From NCBI GenBank assembly GCA_017979445.1, contig CM030718.1, positions 13,370,760 through 13,434,759 of the forward strand: a DNA stretch of 64,000 nt, given 5' to 3'. The notes below the pieces were generated by a model. It searched no databases and was not told the origin of the DNA. It worked only from the letters and a program-made list of their open reading frames with translations. The position numbers and the translations under genes were made by a program. Below are positions 32,062 through 45,788 of the stretch, one piece after another. The DNA is from Akebia trifoliata (Eukaryota > Streptophyta > Magnoliopsida > Ranunculales > Lardizabalaceae). Numbering within the stretch: the first letter of the stretch is position 1; each line of letters starts with the position of its first letter.

Positions 32062-34999
32062 TGTGAAGCCCTACCAAACGCTAAGACAAAGTCCCATGCT
32101 AGATCTCGAGGCACTAGGTGGCGCCTTGAAATTTTAGCATAGTCTCATCTGTTCATGTTAGTATTCCAAGGTGTTCAACATGTTTCACCTGATAAACAAA
32201 ATCGACAATATCCTGTATATGCATACAAGAACAGAATAACAGCAGAAGATATATATACATCTAGCCATTTAAGATAAATCAAAGTGCAAAATTATAAACA
32301 ATATACAGGATTACTCTGAAAATCCTCACTTTAACAAAAATCTTAATGCTCAATACAAAATCTATAATACTCTTGGTCTAACTGATACCACTATGGGTAA
32401 TAACCCCAATATCACCAGGTAATGAACTCTGGTTGTCTATCTGACCCACCAGATGGTCCTTATTCACTGGTTTTATGCCTGTCTTGCTAACTGCAGGTTC
32501 TGAAACTAAAAAAAAATATGAAGAAAATGATAAGTAATAATGGTTACCTAATAGGGAAACAAACAACTTCTGCCAATAACCCCTCCTAATATGAACGAAT
32601 AAGCATACTGAATCATTTTAACAATATAAAGTTTTACATAAGAAACTATGATAAACTAGTACATATAGTTAGGGATAAGCAACTAAACATTTTTAAATTG
32701 ACATTACATCAATCAACAGTACTCACTATAGCATTTTCTTTTTATACAAATCTAATTGATCAAATAGAAACATTAAACATGTATTTCATTTAATATATTA
32801 AAATAAGGCAACAAATACATAATACACAATAATGGAGTAGTGAAACTAAAGAATTGGAATTCACACCTGGATCGCTCCTAGTCGGGATATGATATTTCAT
32901 ATTCTTTATTGGCTTTTAGTTCCTGATTTTATGGTCGGTCACTGTACTTACCACACTTGGTTGACTATTTATCTGACTCAGGCTGGCCGTTTGACATGAC
33001 TGTAAACAATGGGTCTATTTTCGATGTGTCAGAACGTTCAACTACTATAGATTGTTAGTGATCACTGACTAATCATCTTCGTCTATGCTTATCAGGTGTG
33101 CATGTGATTCTCAAATATACAAACCATTCGTATATGATCACTTTTACACTACAAGTTCACTAATAAAAATATAGAGGAATAAACCCGGATTCCAGTTATG
33201 ACTCCACTCTCATACGCATCCCATATCGCATATGAGTTTAGTTGTCCCTACCGTACATCCCAAGATAATATATCACTTTTGATGACGCACTGTATATATT
33301 ATTTTCATTTGAAAATAAAAGAAAAATTAACAATACAAGATTGAGAATGGATATCCAATTTCCTTCCATTCAACTGTGGTCACCTGGCCTAAAATAAATA
33401 ACAGAATTTAGAGTCTTTAAACCAACAAAATTTAAATAAACATGTAACAAAATTTAGATATCCCTCACCAACCTACACACAACATTACAATGTAAAATAC
33501 AGACATCATCCATTAAGTGTGACTCTTATATTTTACCGTTTCATCACATTTTCCCTTTTATTCTAATTTTCGTAGTTCTCAATCTTTCGAAAAAAATTCA
33601 CTTTTTGATATTCATCAACTCAATATGAGTTCACTGAATATTAAATCATTTTTTCCAACTATGAAATTTTTTTTTTCAATAACATTGAAAAAAAATATAA
33701 AACTTTGATCAAAATAGGGTCTGAGTGATACACATGACCTAACTAACGGAAATAACCTGTTGAAATATCCTACCCACGTATAATTTGTTATAAAATACAA
33801 TAAAACATATCAAATATGCAAGTTCTGGCGTGAATTTGAAATAACCAATTGAATTCTATATTTTAAAAATATATAACAAATTTCTGATAAAATTCTAAAT
33901 ACAATTTTCATAATCTACGATTACTAAAGAAATTGAGAGTTCCTTACTTTCTATATGCGAAAGGATTGAAGCGCGTGAGCGAAAATCTGGACGAACGCAT
34001 ACGAAAATTGAGATAGATCAGAATTCAAGACAGTTGATTTTTAAATTTGATTCGATGGTTTTGAAAATCTTGACGCCGTCATCCTTTCTCCCTTTTACGA
34101 CGGAGGACGATTTGACTCCGAAATAGATGAAATCCGATGTTGAAGTTATAAAATTCCCATATATATATGTACAGCTAATTTTTGATGATACAAGGTGAAA
34201 GAAAATATTAACGAGAAGAAGTTAGGTAGATTTTGTAAATGTCGAGGCTACAGACCTTTTTCCCTTCTACGTCGATCGTCAAAGGCAAACCGTTCGCGAC
34301 GAATTTGAGGTTGAAGTTTTGAAGAAAAATAAAATTTTCGTTTAAATTACGTTGGCTGGTTTTTGATGAGTTAAAATGACGAGGAATAGCAAAAAAAAAA
34401 TGAAAAAAATTTATTTATATAAGTTTTGGGGACAAAATTGGTATTTTAGCTATTGTTTTGTTTGGCTATAACTTGACCGTTCGGACTTCAAAAGTAACAA
34501 ATGAATATTCTATTTTATCTAATTTTTCATTGCGGATTTAATGGTATGGTCAACTTTTACAAATTACGTCTCTAACAAAAATTTATTTTTTTAGCCTAAT
34601 GGGACCCTAAAATCAACGTCGTTTTCGTTTTTTACGATAATTCAACTTTTTGGACTCCAAAAATGACAAGTAAATAGTCTATTTTCTATAATTTTTCATT
34701 ACGAACTTAATGATATGATTGAATCTTAACAATTCTTACTCTATTAAAAAGTCATTAGTTTAACCTAGTCTAACTTGATAATTGAGGATTTTTTAACTTT
34801 TCTGTTCGGACTCGCATTTGAACGTGCTTACAGGCTAAATATGTTATTCGATCATTTTGAATCTAATGGTGAGGTCAGATTTCATTAAAAATAATTAGAA
34901 ATATCCTAAAGTTTTATCCTAATTCTCACTTTTAGAATTTTTTCAAATTTTCACTATTTATTTTTTCTCGAGATACGAATCGAAATTTAGGGTTTTACA
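32062..34999 (-). mobile_element. Tekay-type solo LTR
   Basis: Plus-strand start TGTGAAGCCCTACCAAACGC, end GGGTTTTACA. Flanks ATAAT (32057-32061) and ATAGT (35000-35004) are a target duplication with one change. Homologous to the LTRs of the full Tekay element through the blocks near 32870-32890 (GGATCGCTCCTAGTCGGGA) and 33500-33530. No internal region. It sits in a satellite-like array whose other units serve as an unoccupied reference site. Confidence 0.85.
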
Positions 35000-35004
35000 A
35001 TAGT

Positions 35005-35591
35005 TTGATGGGAGGTTTAACCCATGACACTCAATTGCTTGGACGTTTGTGTCACACACAATTGTTCCAACATGATTATGTTTTATTATATAGATTTGGG
35101 GAGAGAATTTCATTGACAATAATAAGAGCAAGTCCCAAATCACCTTTATTATTACTAAACACACATGTCACAAGGAGTTATTTTTAATTTAAAGTATTGA
35201 TTTCAAGATTAACAAAATAGTTTAGGTTGAAATTTCTGGATTTTTTATTAAAATAATCCTGATTATACTAAATTTATTTAAGTATAAAATTTCACTCAAA
35301 TTTTGGTATCCATTCACTTCTACTCAACATCATCTCATTATAATAGTAAGGGGGCAGCTATTTGCACACAGCGAAATGGCTCAAAGCACGCACTTTCTTG
35401 CAATACCCATCTTTACTTTATTATAACTGATTGCACATACCCAATTATTATTTTGTAACTCAAATTATTGGATTCACCCACGTAAGGGTATTGAACGATT
35501 ACACCCCAACCATAAACACTGGGCGGTGCCTCTTCTAGCCGTTAAAACTCTTTTGACTTCTCTCATCCTCTTGATCATCTACCCTTGGATA
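35005..35591. other. Spacer between two inverted solo LTRs
   Basis: About 590 bp. The first 40 bp continue the degenerate satellite. The rest is AT-rich with no recognised gene or repeat. Confidence 0.5.
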
Positions 35592-35596
35592 CTACT

Positions 35597-38500
35597 TGTA
35601 ACACCCCAAATTTTTAATTCGTATCTCGAGGAAAATAAATAGTGGAATATTAAGAAAATCTTGAAAGTGGGATTTAGGGGTAAAACTTTAGGATGTTTTT
35701 GATCATTTTTAATGGAATCTGACCTCACCATTAGATTCAAAATGATCGAAAAACATAGTTTAGCCTGTAAGTACGCTCAAATGCGAGTCCGAATATAAAA
35801 GTTGCAAAATCCTCAATTATCGGGTCGGACTAGGCTAAAACAGTGACTTTTTGTTAGAGTAATAATTTTTAAAATTCGATCATACCATTGGGTTCATAAC
35901 GAAAAATTATTCAACATAGACTATTTATTTGTCATTTTTGGAGATCAGGAAGTCGAATTATCGTAAAAAACGAAAACGACATCAAGTTTAGGGGTCACAT
36001 CAGGCAAAAAATGTAAATTTTTTATGGAGACATAATTTGTAGAAATTGACTATACCATTAGATCCGGAACGAAAAATTAGGTGAAATAGAGTATTCATTT
36101 TCAATTTTGGAATCCGGATGATCAATTATCATCGATCGAAACAATTGACAAAATACCGAATTCGTCCCACATTTTATTTAAATAATATTTTTAAAATTTT
36201 TTTTTCTCTCATCTTCCCCACTCGTCCAAACAGTGCAAAAAAAAAAAAAAAAACGAAAAAAAAAAAAAAAGAGAAATTTGTTTTTCCTCTGATTTTTCCA
36301 CTTCAGATCTCTCGCAAACGGTCCATTTTCGACGATCGCCGCAGAAGAGAAAAAGGTCCGCAGGTACATTCTCTACAAAACCCACCCAACCTTTCTTCGT
36401 TTCACTTTCTATTTCATCCAATATCGTCAAAAATCAGTCGTATTTAGATACGGAAATTTCGAAACTTTGACCTCGGATTTCGTCCGTTTCGGGGTCAAAC
36501 CGTCTTTCGACGCAGAAGGGAGAAACGTCCGCAGCCTCATTCTCTACATAACCCAACCAAATTCTTTCCGTTTTCTCGTATTTTTCACCCCGTATAGTAA
36601 AAAATCAGCCGTATTTTTATACGGAGATTTTCGTAACTTCAATCTCGATTTTCATCGGTTTCGGGGTCAAACCGCCTTTCGCCGTAGAAGGGAGAAGAGA
36701 CGAGCACATCGAGATCTTCAAAACCACCAGGTCGATTTCAAAAATCAGCAGCTTCGAAGTTCGGTCCGTCTCGATTTCCGCGCGCGATCGCCTCGATTTT
36801 CGCGCACACGCTTTGATCCTTTTGCCTAGAGATTGTAAGGAACTCTCAATTTCTATTAGTAATCGTAGATTGTGAAAATTGCATTTAGGATTTTATTAAA
36901 AATTTGTGGTGAGTTTCCAAAATATAGAATTCTTATGTTATTTAAAAATTCACGCCAGAAATTGCATGTTTGATATGTTTAATTGTATTTTTAACAAATT
37001 ATACGTGGGTAGGATATTTAACGGGTTATGCCTAATTCATAAATTGGGTCTTGTGCACTGCTCGGACCCCGTTTTGATATGAAATTTGTATTTTTTTTCA
37101 ATATTATTGATAGAAATAAATTCTATAGTTGAAAAATGTGATTTAATATTCAATGAACTCATATTGAGTTGATGAATATCAGAAAATGGATATTTTATGA
37201 AGAGATTAAAAACTGTAAAAGTCGAAAAAAAGGAAAAAGGTATGAAACGGTAAAATGTCAGAGTCAACCCGAGGGGGGTGATGTCTGCATTTTACGATGT
37301 TGTGTTGTATGCAGGTTGGTGAACGGATATCCAGGGATAATGTTACTGGTTGCATGTTTATTTACTTTCTGTTAGCGCGAGGCGCTCTGTTATGTTATTT
37401 ATTTTAGGCCGGGTGGCCACACTTGCATGGTAGGAAACTGGATATCTATTCTCAACCTTGTATTGTTAATTCTCTTTTTTTTCAAATGAAAATAATATAC
37501 TATGTAGCTATTTTGTGAGCTGTTAAAGAGTTTGTGAATGCCTGAAGGGATAGTGCGTCATATCATCCGGAGTGGTGTACTATCCTGGGATGTACGGTAG
37601 GGACCACCAAGCTCATACGTGGTATGGGACGTGTATGAGAGTGGAGTCACAACTGGAATCCGGGTTTATTCCTCTCTATCTTTACCAGTGAACTTGTAAT
37701 GTAAAGGTGGTCGTATACGAATGGTTTGTATCTTTGGGAATCACATGTACGCCTGATAGGCATAGACGAGAGATTAGTCAGTGATCACTAACAATCTATA
37801 GTAGTCGAACGTTCTGACACATCGAAAAGAGACCCATTGCTTACGGTCACGTCAAACGGCCAGCCTGAGCCGGATAAATGGTCAACCAAACGTGGTAAGG
37901 GCAGCGACCGGCCACAAAATCAGGAACTAAAAGTCAGAAAGGAATTGTAACATCAGTCCCGACTGGGAGCGATCCAGTCGTGAATCCCAACTCTCTAATT
38001 CCAATACTCCACCATTGTGTATTATGTATCTTGCTGCTTTACTTTGATATATAAAATGAAATACATGTTTAATGTTTCCATTTGATCAATTAGATTTGTA
38101 CATAAAGAAAATGGTATAGTGAGTACTGTTGATTGATGTAATGTCAGTTTTAAAATGTTTAGTTGCTCATCCCTGGCTATATGTACCAGTTAATCGTAGT
38201 TTATTATGTAAAACTTTGATTATTTTAAAATGATTCAGTATGCTTATTCGTTCATGCTAGGAGGGGTTATTGGCAGAAATTGTTTGTTTCCCTACTGGGT
38301 AACCATTGTTACTCACCCTTTCCTTCTCTATTTTTTAGTTTCAGATCCGAAGCTTGGCGAGGCAAGTATAGAGTACGAATGAGGATCATCTGGTTGGTCA
38401 GATAGACAACCAGAGTTCGTCACCTGGTAAGTACTAGGGCTATACCCCCTAGTGGTGTCAATTCCCCCAGGTAGTTTTATGGATTCTGTCTTGAGTGTTA

Positions 38501-38773
38501 GGAATTCTGTTAGAGTGAGAAATTTTGTATAATCCTGTATTCTGGTTATTCTTCCGCACTTTGATCTTTCGTATGTTATTAGACGTATTTAAGCTTCCGC
38601 TAGTATTATATTTTGTATATGTATGCAGGATTGTATGTCGTTTATCAGGTGCATGTTGAATCGCCTTGGAATGCTAACATAAACAGAGGAGACCATGCCG
38701 AAATTTCGAGGTGCCACCTCATACCTTGAAATCTGACATGGGGATTTGTGTTAGTGTTCGGCGGGGCGCCACA
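35597..38773 (+). mobile_element. Tekay-type solo LTR
   Basis: Starts TGTAACACCCC and ends GGCGGGGCGCCACA. A perfect target duplication CTACT flanks it (35592-35596 and 38774-38778). Length 3177 bp matches the 3.2-kb LTRs of the complete element, here in the opposite orientation. It carries an A-rich run (36238-36270). No internal sequence remains. Confidence 0.93.
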
Positions 38774-38778
38774 CTACT

Positions 38779-39350
38779 TACCATTTCATTCTCAAGACTA
38801 CAATGTAAGTGAATCTCCATCTTCAATCTATTTAAATCACTTCTTCTTTGTAGGATTTAAGCATATAATCATTTTCTTTCTTTTACAAGAATCTATGCTT
38901 GTTATTTTGGTGTATATTTTATCAAATTTAGTTCATTTGATCTATTTAAACATCTTATTTCTACTTCTCTATGTTGTATTGTTAAAAAAAAATCATGATT
39001 TTCCTCTTTCCAATGGTCCAGTACTGACCTAGATGGGTTATACTCGGTATGTACCTACTAATCATTTTCAATTCTGATCGGTATCTATATATCGAACAAA
39101 CTCAGTATGTACATATCAAATGTTGCTTACAACTTTCGATAATGTGGTACCGAATAGAAGTATTAATTTTCTGAATATGTTTTACATTCTTAAACTTGTT
39201 TTCTCATCTTGTAAGAAGTGTATTAGGCCTACATCTTCCTATAGGAGACGCTGTAAACTAACAACTCGAGCAGAACCTTCAGGTCAAACCAACAACTCGA
39301 GCAGAACCTTCAGGTCAAAGAATTGCAGAAGAATCTAAAAGACCCACACA
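38779..39350. other. Intergenic with a 31-bp duplication
   Basis: No gene recognised. AACAACTCGAGCAGAACCTT plus CAGGTCAAA occurs twice in tandem (39260-39288 and 39291-39319). Confidence 0.5.
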
Positions 39351-40515
39351 TTTTCCCGATGGTCCCGAAGACCCTTCATTTCTACAAAGTTTTGGAATGC
39401 ACGTTGCATTGGATATATGGAATAGATAAGTTGGTTTAATTTTAGAATTAATTAAATTTGTTTACTTTCAATTTTATCGAGATAAAGCTTATATTTTTGT
39501 TATAATGTAAGAACAGGAAATGTTGAGATGCATTCAACATGCAATGAAAGCTACTAACTAGAAATTAAACGATGAGTCTTTTCGTGTTATACAAAAGATA
39601 AATGACTCACTATTGCAAAGTACTCATATAAATACACAAACAAGGTCCCTGTAATTGCGTTTGTCGAGAGATGACAACAGGAGACAAACATTTTCCACCT
39701 CCCCTTTGGAGAGATTACCATTACTATTGATGATGTACAACATTTGTTGAATCTTCTAGTTGTTGGTAAGACGGTTACGACCTTATTATTATCAATGATG
39801 GATGCAACGACATTGGTTGTCAATTTCATTTATGTTGGTTATGTCTTCTATTCTTGTATGTGGAGGGTTGTTGTGGATTCAACCCGGATCTTTTGAGATC
39901 CGTTAACGACCCGTTTAATTAGTAATGTGTGGGGTTTCCCCACCATTACTTGGGGTCCGGGGGCGAAGCCCCCGGGCAAAATATTGGGCCCATTTGGTTT
40001 GATTTTGGATCCGACCCGTTTAACCTCTTTGTAACCTTAAGTATATAAAGGGTAAGAGATGAAACCCTAGAGGGTGAGAGAGACATACGAGAGATAGAGA
40101 GAAATTGTAACCGTGTTCTTCTTTGGTTAATATAGTGAAATCACCGTTTTCGCCCGTGGACATAGGTCGATTCTTTGACCGAACCACGTATATTTTGTGT
40201 CGTGTGAGATTCTTGTGTTCTTGCTTGATTTATACTTCAGATCATAGGGTTTAGTCTAACAAATTTAGAATTAATAAGAATATTGTATTGGAATAGTTTG
40301 GATAGACAACTTCAGTTAGAATGGAATGGTCATGTAAAAAGTTGAGTAAGTCATTACAAGATTCTCCGATAGAACACCAAGACAATATTGTTAAGGGTTA
40401 TCTACTATATTTTTTAGGGTACACATTATTTGCTAATACGAATGTCGACAATAACTTCATAATTTACCTCAAGATATGTGAAACAATATCGCATATGATT
40501 TTTATATTGATTTGA
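39351..40515 (+). pseudogene. Plant mobile domain (PMD) protein remnant, interrupted
   Basis: Three colinear pieces resemble the plant mobile domain found in MAIN/MAIL-like proteins and in transposons. 39351-39425 reads FPDGPEDPSFLQSFGMHVAL. 39608-39866 reads VIAFVER, a stop codon, then QQETNIFHLPFGEITITIDD and VQHLLNLLVVGK. 40318-40515 contains KGYLLYFLGYTLFA. A copia-like LTR separates the second and third pieces. The first piece ends in a stop and the second has an internal stop, so no functional product. It could descend from a host PMD gene or from a transposon that carried one. Confidence 0.7.
39869..40261 (+). repeat. Copia-like solo LTR
   Basis: About 393 bp, starts TGTTGTGGATTC and ends GTCTAACA. 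It has a TATA-like GTATATAAAGGG (40038-40049) followed by GAGAGAGACATACGAGAGAT, the usual look of short Ty1/copia LTRs. It splits the PMD remnant. No target duplication is visible, and the exact left end is uncertain by a few bases (39869, 39872 or 39874). Confidence 0.6.
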
Positions 40516-40619
40516 TAAAAATGAAGATACAGATCCCAATATCATCCTCTGATTAACAATCTATAACAAAAATAAAGATGGCGGCATGTGTGTAACTTTC
40601 TTCTCTCCGGGTTTCACAC

Positions 40620-41095
40620 ATGATCGGCTAAGAAGGTTGTTTTGATGATGGTTTTGTTGTTCATGATCTTTAGTATGGTATTTGCATGGATTTTTTCTTC
40701 GAGCTTAATAGGCTGAAAAAGGTGGTTCTTGATTTCTTAGCAATGGCTTGTGATGTTTTGATCTTTTGTAAAAAAGTTGTGTGATTTTTCTTCTCGTCGA
40801 GCTTCTCATTTGATAAGCTAAGAATGATTTCTTGGCTTTTGGAGAATGACTTTTCGGTTTAATCTTCTTTACATGCTTATTGTAGATTTTCTTTTCTCTA
40901 TATTTCGCGCTTAATCAGCTGAGAATGATTTCTTGATTTTCGGAAAAGGACTTTTAGGTTTGATCTTCTTTGGAGGTTTGTTGTAGATTTTATTTTCTTT
41001 AGGCTCTATGCTTTATTAGTTTGGAAGGATTTCTTGACTTTCATAGAAGGACTTTTGGGCTTAATCTTCTTTTGAATCAGAATTAAAGTCTCTCT
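40620..41095. repeat. Tandem repeat of about 101-111 bp
   Basis: AGAATGATTTCTTG-like landmarks at 40821, 40922 and 41033, each followed by GGACTTTT-GG-TTAATCTTCTTT and TTGTAGATTTT. A more diverged first copy begins near 40700. T-rich, non-coding. Confidence 0.65.
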
Positions 41096-43116
41096 TGAAG
41101 AACTTTACCTCGTTTCTAGAGGAGGGCTTGAGAGCTTCTTCTTCTTTAGAGGGAGAGATTTTGTCTTCTAAGATAAAGTAATGCAGGTCCCTCTTCAAAT
41201 AAGGGAGGTTTTAATATTGTTATTTAATTTTTTAACTATGCCCCTACTTAAGAGCTTTGATTGGTTCATTTAAAGGTTAATTTGGTCTGATTCCAAATTT
41301 AAGGATTCTATGGATATTTGGTGGGCTCCACTTATCTGTTTGAGTGTAGAGCCCAATATTTAATGTAGATCACTTGGGTTTTTTGGATCACGAGCTTTAT
41401 CTATGAAAACCCAAAACCAGGACTTTAAGAACCTTATCCCAGCCAATGGCCCAATTTGAACATATGAGCCAATTTATGACTTTTAGGGACTTTATTGTGA
41501 TTTGCAAAATATATAGGGATCAATTTACAATTTTGATGCTACTAATGCCCCCTCCAAGATGCATTGTTGGACGCGTAGTTAACAACGATATGTCTGGAGT
41601 GTGGATGCTTCAGTAAAAATGAACCTTTCTGTTAGCATTTTCATTTTCACATTGAGTAGAATATCAATATCTCTTCCTTCTTTTGTTTATTAGTGCCTTG
41701 TCGAAAAGCTTTGAAGCTTAGTGGAGGGAAGAAGTTGATCACGCTTAGACTTCTTCTTTGAAAACTTGTAACAAGATCACACAACCGAGAAATATGATAG
41801 TCTTCTTTTCTAATGTCGGATGGTGACTTATAGTACATAACATGCTTTCACTTTTGGTCAAACTTGTCATTGTGTTGTCAAAAGCGTAACTGAAGATGAT
41901 ATATCCATAATCACACTAATAAAACACATGATGCTTTGGTGAGGACAAGTGCTTTTCACTAGTTCTTCTATTTTTATCTTCTTTTTTTTGTAATAAGATA
42001 ATTATTTTTTATGATGCCATGTCAAAGACTCTAAATATCATGGGCGTCACATACTTTGTGTATAGACTTTTGAAGACTTGGAATTGGAATCAAGGTGTAT
42101 GGTCCAACAAGAATGGAAATGGGCCTCGACCCAATTGTTCAAACCCTTTAAAATGGCCATGTTCTGGAAGTCATTTCTTTAAAGATCAAAAAAATGTTCT
42201 CAATCTCAGGAAAACAACCTCCCCATTTAACTTATTCAAGCTATGATGATGTCTTCAAAGTGAGGGTAATGATGATGTTTAAGCTCACATCTTATGTGAA
42301 GTGAATCTCGAGGTCCATCTAGTGGTTTCAATAAGATCAATTCCTTGAGTGCAAGAGATGCCTTCATTTAATCGTCCCAGCCAAAGAACACCATTTTTGT
42401 TCACACCAAACCAGGTCAGCTCCTCCAAATTTTCAAAGGTAAAATTAATTACCTTCAGTCCATCATTTTTTTAATCTTAATATTCATCTTCTTTAACTCA
42501 CAAATAATAATTGATTCATGACGTAGTACCAGGCAATGGAACTTTGGGTAGAAGAGATTTCTTTAAGATATTGAAAGAATGGATTGGATACAAAGTCAAG
42601 GAACTTAAAGATGATGGATTCTTAGATAGAAATCAAGGATCTAGTTCAAGAGGTTGCATGTGGAAAAAAAAAATTATGCACATGGAAAGGACAAACCAAC
42701 AAGCTATAGAAAGAGCTTGGTACAACCATATCAACTTCCCATGCCAAAGTGAGTATGTGTAGAGAGTGTATAGAGAAGGAAAAAAGAAGCAGAAAATGGG
42801 GCAGCATGATGTGGTATGGATAGAACTTAAATTTATAATCAAACTTGTTAGAAGAAAAGTGAGGGTCGAACAATAGGAAAGGGGATAAAATCAAGCAAAG
42901 AGTATGAAATTGAATCTAACCAAACTATAAAAACTGTTTTTATATTTTTAGAGTTACTAAAATAACATACAAGTTGCTGGAAAATAAAACAATAGAGAGT
43001 AAAATAAGATTAAAACTACGGAGGGAAGTACCATTGGAAAGAGATCCACCTAAAGCAAATTATTAAGACAAAATTTAGTTCCTAATCTCTTTGATAACTC
43101 AATCATAAAGACTTGG
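41096..43116. other. Intergenic, nothing recognised
   Basis: AT-rich. Open frames at 42019-42246 and 42511-42762 (plus) have no motif I recognise and no clear splice or promoter context. Confidence 0.35.
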
Positions 43117-43940
43117 TGTTAACTCCTTAGATTAAAAAATTTAGCAAGATAAAACCAAATTTAAAGAACACTAAGATAGAATTATTTTACTCTCTAATAT
43201 GTGAATCTTTTACTACTAAATATCTATATTAAGCATGCTATATCTTGAACTAATGCATGAAGCATCTAGGTTAAACATAAAAGATGTAATAGTTCATCTC
43301 TAACCTTAATTTATAGGAGTGGACAAGCCTTGAAGAAAACTCATGAGCATTAAAGAAAATTAAGAGGTAAAGAAAATAAATACATCAAAGTAATCTTGCT
43401 TTAGGCTTCTCCATTTTTCAATGGAGGGGAGAGTTAACCTAAAGTCATAGTAAGGAAACTATAAGAAGTGAACAAAAAATGTTCTTGTATTCATTGAAGA
43501 CTAAAGGTCACAAAATTTCTTCTCTTCTACAAATTTACAAAACTTTAATGAAAATTAAGTTAAAATGGAAAATACAAGAGAGAAGGCCTTAGGTTAAAGG
43601 AAGAATAGCAAAGAAAAAGTCCCAAGGTTTTTTACTTTGACAAATACTATATTTATAGAAATCTGAGACTTTAGAAGGATCCAATTCAAGTCACCATCAT
43701 TATTATAGATAAGATCACGTGCAGAGCAAAACCCTAAAAAATTAAGGTAATCCATCAAAATTCCATCACCGCGCCATGATGAGTCATCGTTGCACGGTGA
43801 CATTAGCACATTTTGGGCTAGATTTTGATTGGGTTGCTCCATTTGCCCTCCTGGTTGTAGTGCAAAATTGATTTCTTGATTTCAAATTCTTAATCGATGA
43901 TTTGATCTTTGACCTACAAAGTGAACACGCGCGTAATCAA
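43117..43940 (+). repeat. Dispersed LTR-like repeat, copy 2
   Basis: Direct-orientation homologue of 14779-15660, starting TGTTAACTCC and sharing GGACAAGCCTTGAAG, TTAGGCTTCTCCA, GGCCTTAGGTTAAAGGAAGA and TATTTATAGAAATCTGA. Sequence to its left differs completely from copy 1, so TGTTAACTCC marks a real repeat edge. Confidence 0.6.
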
Positions 43941-45783
43941 TTTTCGGACAAATACAATTATTTTGAGTAAATAAGCATATTTAATATGGTGGAACATACA
44001 ATATGATATGTTGAGGCTTAATATGATTATTTACTTAATATAGCATAAGAGATAGAAGAACAAGAAAAAAAAAAGACTGAAAAAAAAATAATATCCAGAA
44101 AAGTGGGCAAGCGAGCGCTCTAAATGGAGCAACCACCCAAGAAAGCGAGCAGAAAATAGAGCCATCAAGAGGTCAAAAAGCAATTGGGGAAGGAAGACCA
44201 ATCAAGTAATAGAGCAATCGATTAAAGTAATTGATAAAGCAACCTACCAATATGTTAAATTAACCAAGCAAGCAACTGAGCGATCGATTAAGTTAACCAA
44301 ACAAGCAACGAAGTCAATCGATTAAGTTAAGCGATCAAAGAATTGAGTGATCGCTGAAGGGAGAGTGAGCACACCCGATTTCTAACATAATGTTCTTACA
44401 ATCTATTAGATTTGTAACATAATTTAGTTAGGACTGAATTTGAACATAAAATAATGATTGGACCATGAATGTAGAAAATACAAAAAATACAAAGAATAAC
44501 GATTAAAATAGAAAAAAAAAAAAAAAAAGAAGTACAGGAAAGCAAGAAGATACACGAAATAGTAAACAAACATATGAAATAGGGATATAAACCTAGAAAA
44601 AAGAGTAAACAATGAAGAAAAGGGGAAAACAAAAGAAAAAATAGGAAAATGAAAGAAAAACTAGGGAAGTATGGGTCAAAATAGTGAAAAATACAAGTTA
44701 AAGTTGAACAAAGAGAAGGAAAATAGAAATCACCACAAAGAGGGTCAATGAAAACACCATTTCGTTCTCTTTCTTTTTGTTGGTGATGATGAGTCTACCA
44801 TTTCGTTCTCCCTCATTATGATCTAAAGACTTTGTTCTCCCATCTTTTAAGGTAAAAAATCAGCCATGCATGGTGTTTTGAGGATTAATGGAGGTGTGGG
44901 ATGTTTCTTCTCTTCTCTTTAGGACCATCAAGGCAACAAATCGAAGGAAAATAAGAGAGGAAGACAATTATTGAGTTCTTCTCCTTGTTCCCATTATAAA
45001 GATAATAGATCAAGGATCCAACCTCGCAATTAATAGGGTGATTCCTTATTTCCTTCATCAAAGTTCAAGATGAACTTGTAGGTCAAGGCTTTCATGGTTT
45101 TAATTCTATTTTCTATTGTAAAAATAAATAAATAAATAAAAGTCTGGGATAGAAACTTATCAAGTAATCAAGAGTGAAAAAAGAAGAAGAGATCCAATTT
45201 GAAGCTTTAAGTATTTTTAAATAGATTTTGGCAGAGTTTTACCAAAATCCCATTTGTTCTTATGATTCTCCCCTATTTATAAGCTTACAAGCGAGGTCTG
45301 ATACATGAAATTACAGAAAAATCCAAACAAAAATTAGATTGTTGGTTTTATGATCAAAGCAATCACTCTATCCTTAGAGCGATCAACAACACATTTGCTT
45401 CATTTTTCTTCTATTTCTACTTTTGTTCTTATGATATCTTTCTATATTTCTTCTTCTCATCCTTGCTTACTTGGGCATCCACTCATGGTCAAAAATGTGT
45501 TTTATTGTTGACAAAAACAAGGGTTGGCCATTTGTCTTGTACAATAGAGTGCCCTTTTTATAGGGCACATCATAGATCGATGTTAGACCTCGGTCTATGT
45601 GTTGTCTCATCAACAACATGTTTGCACGCATGTTGGGGGTAGTTTGGGGTGGTTGCGATGTCACTTTAGACTTACCAAATCGATGTTGTAGGCTGATCTG
45701 GATAGTCAAGGGTCAAGTCTAATTGATTTGGCCCAAAAAGTGGTTGGAGAGTTGACTTGGAGTTTGGGTTGGGTTTTAAGGGC
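43941..45783. other. Intergenic with short repeats
   Basis: At 44190-44350 a phrase like AAGCAAC-GAGCGATCGATTAAGTTAACC recurs three to four times at about 35-45 bp spacing. Around 44515-44530 there is an A run. The right end, next to the Tekay insertion, is the left half of the target locus resumed at 57029. No gene recognised. Confidence 0.4.
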
Positions 45784-45788
45784 TTGTT

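Noticed and set aside
36118..36829. Plus-strand frames of 109 and 120 codons inside the solo LTR
   Set aside because: LTR sequence; the homologous LTRs do not keep these frames and no domain is visible.
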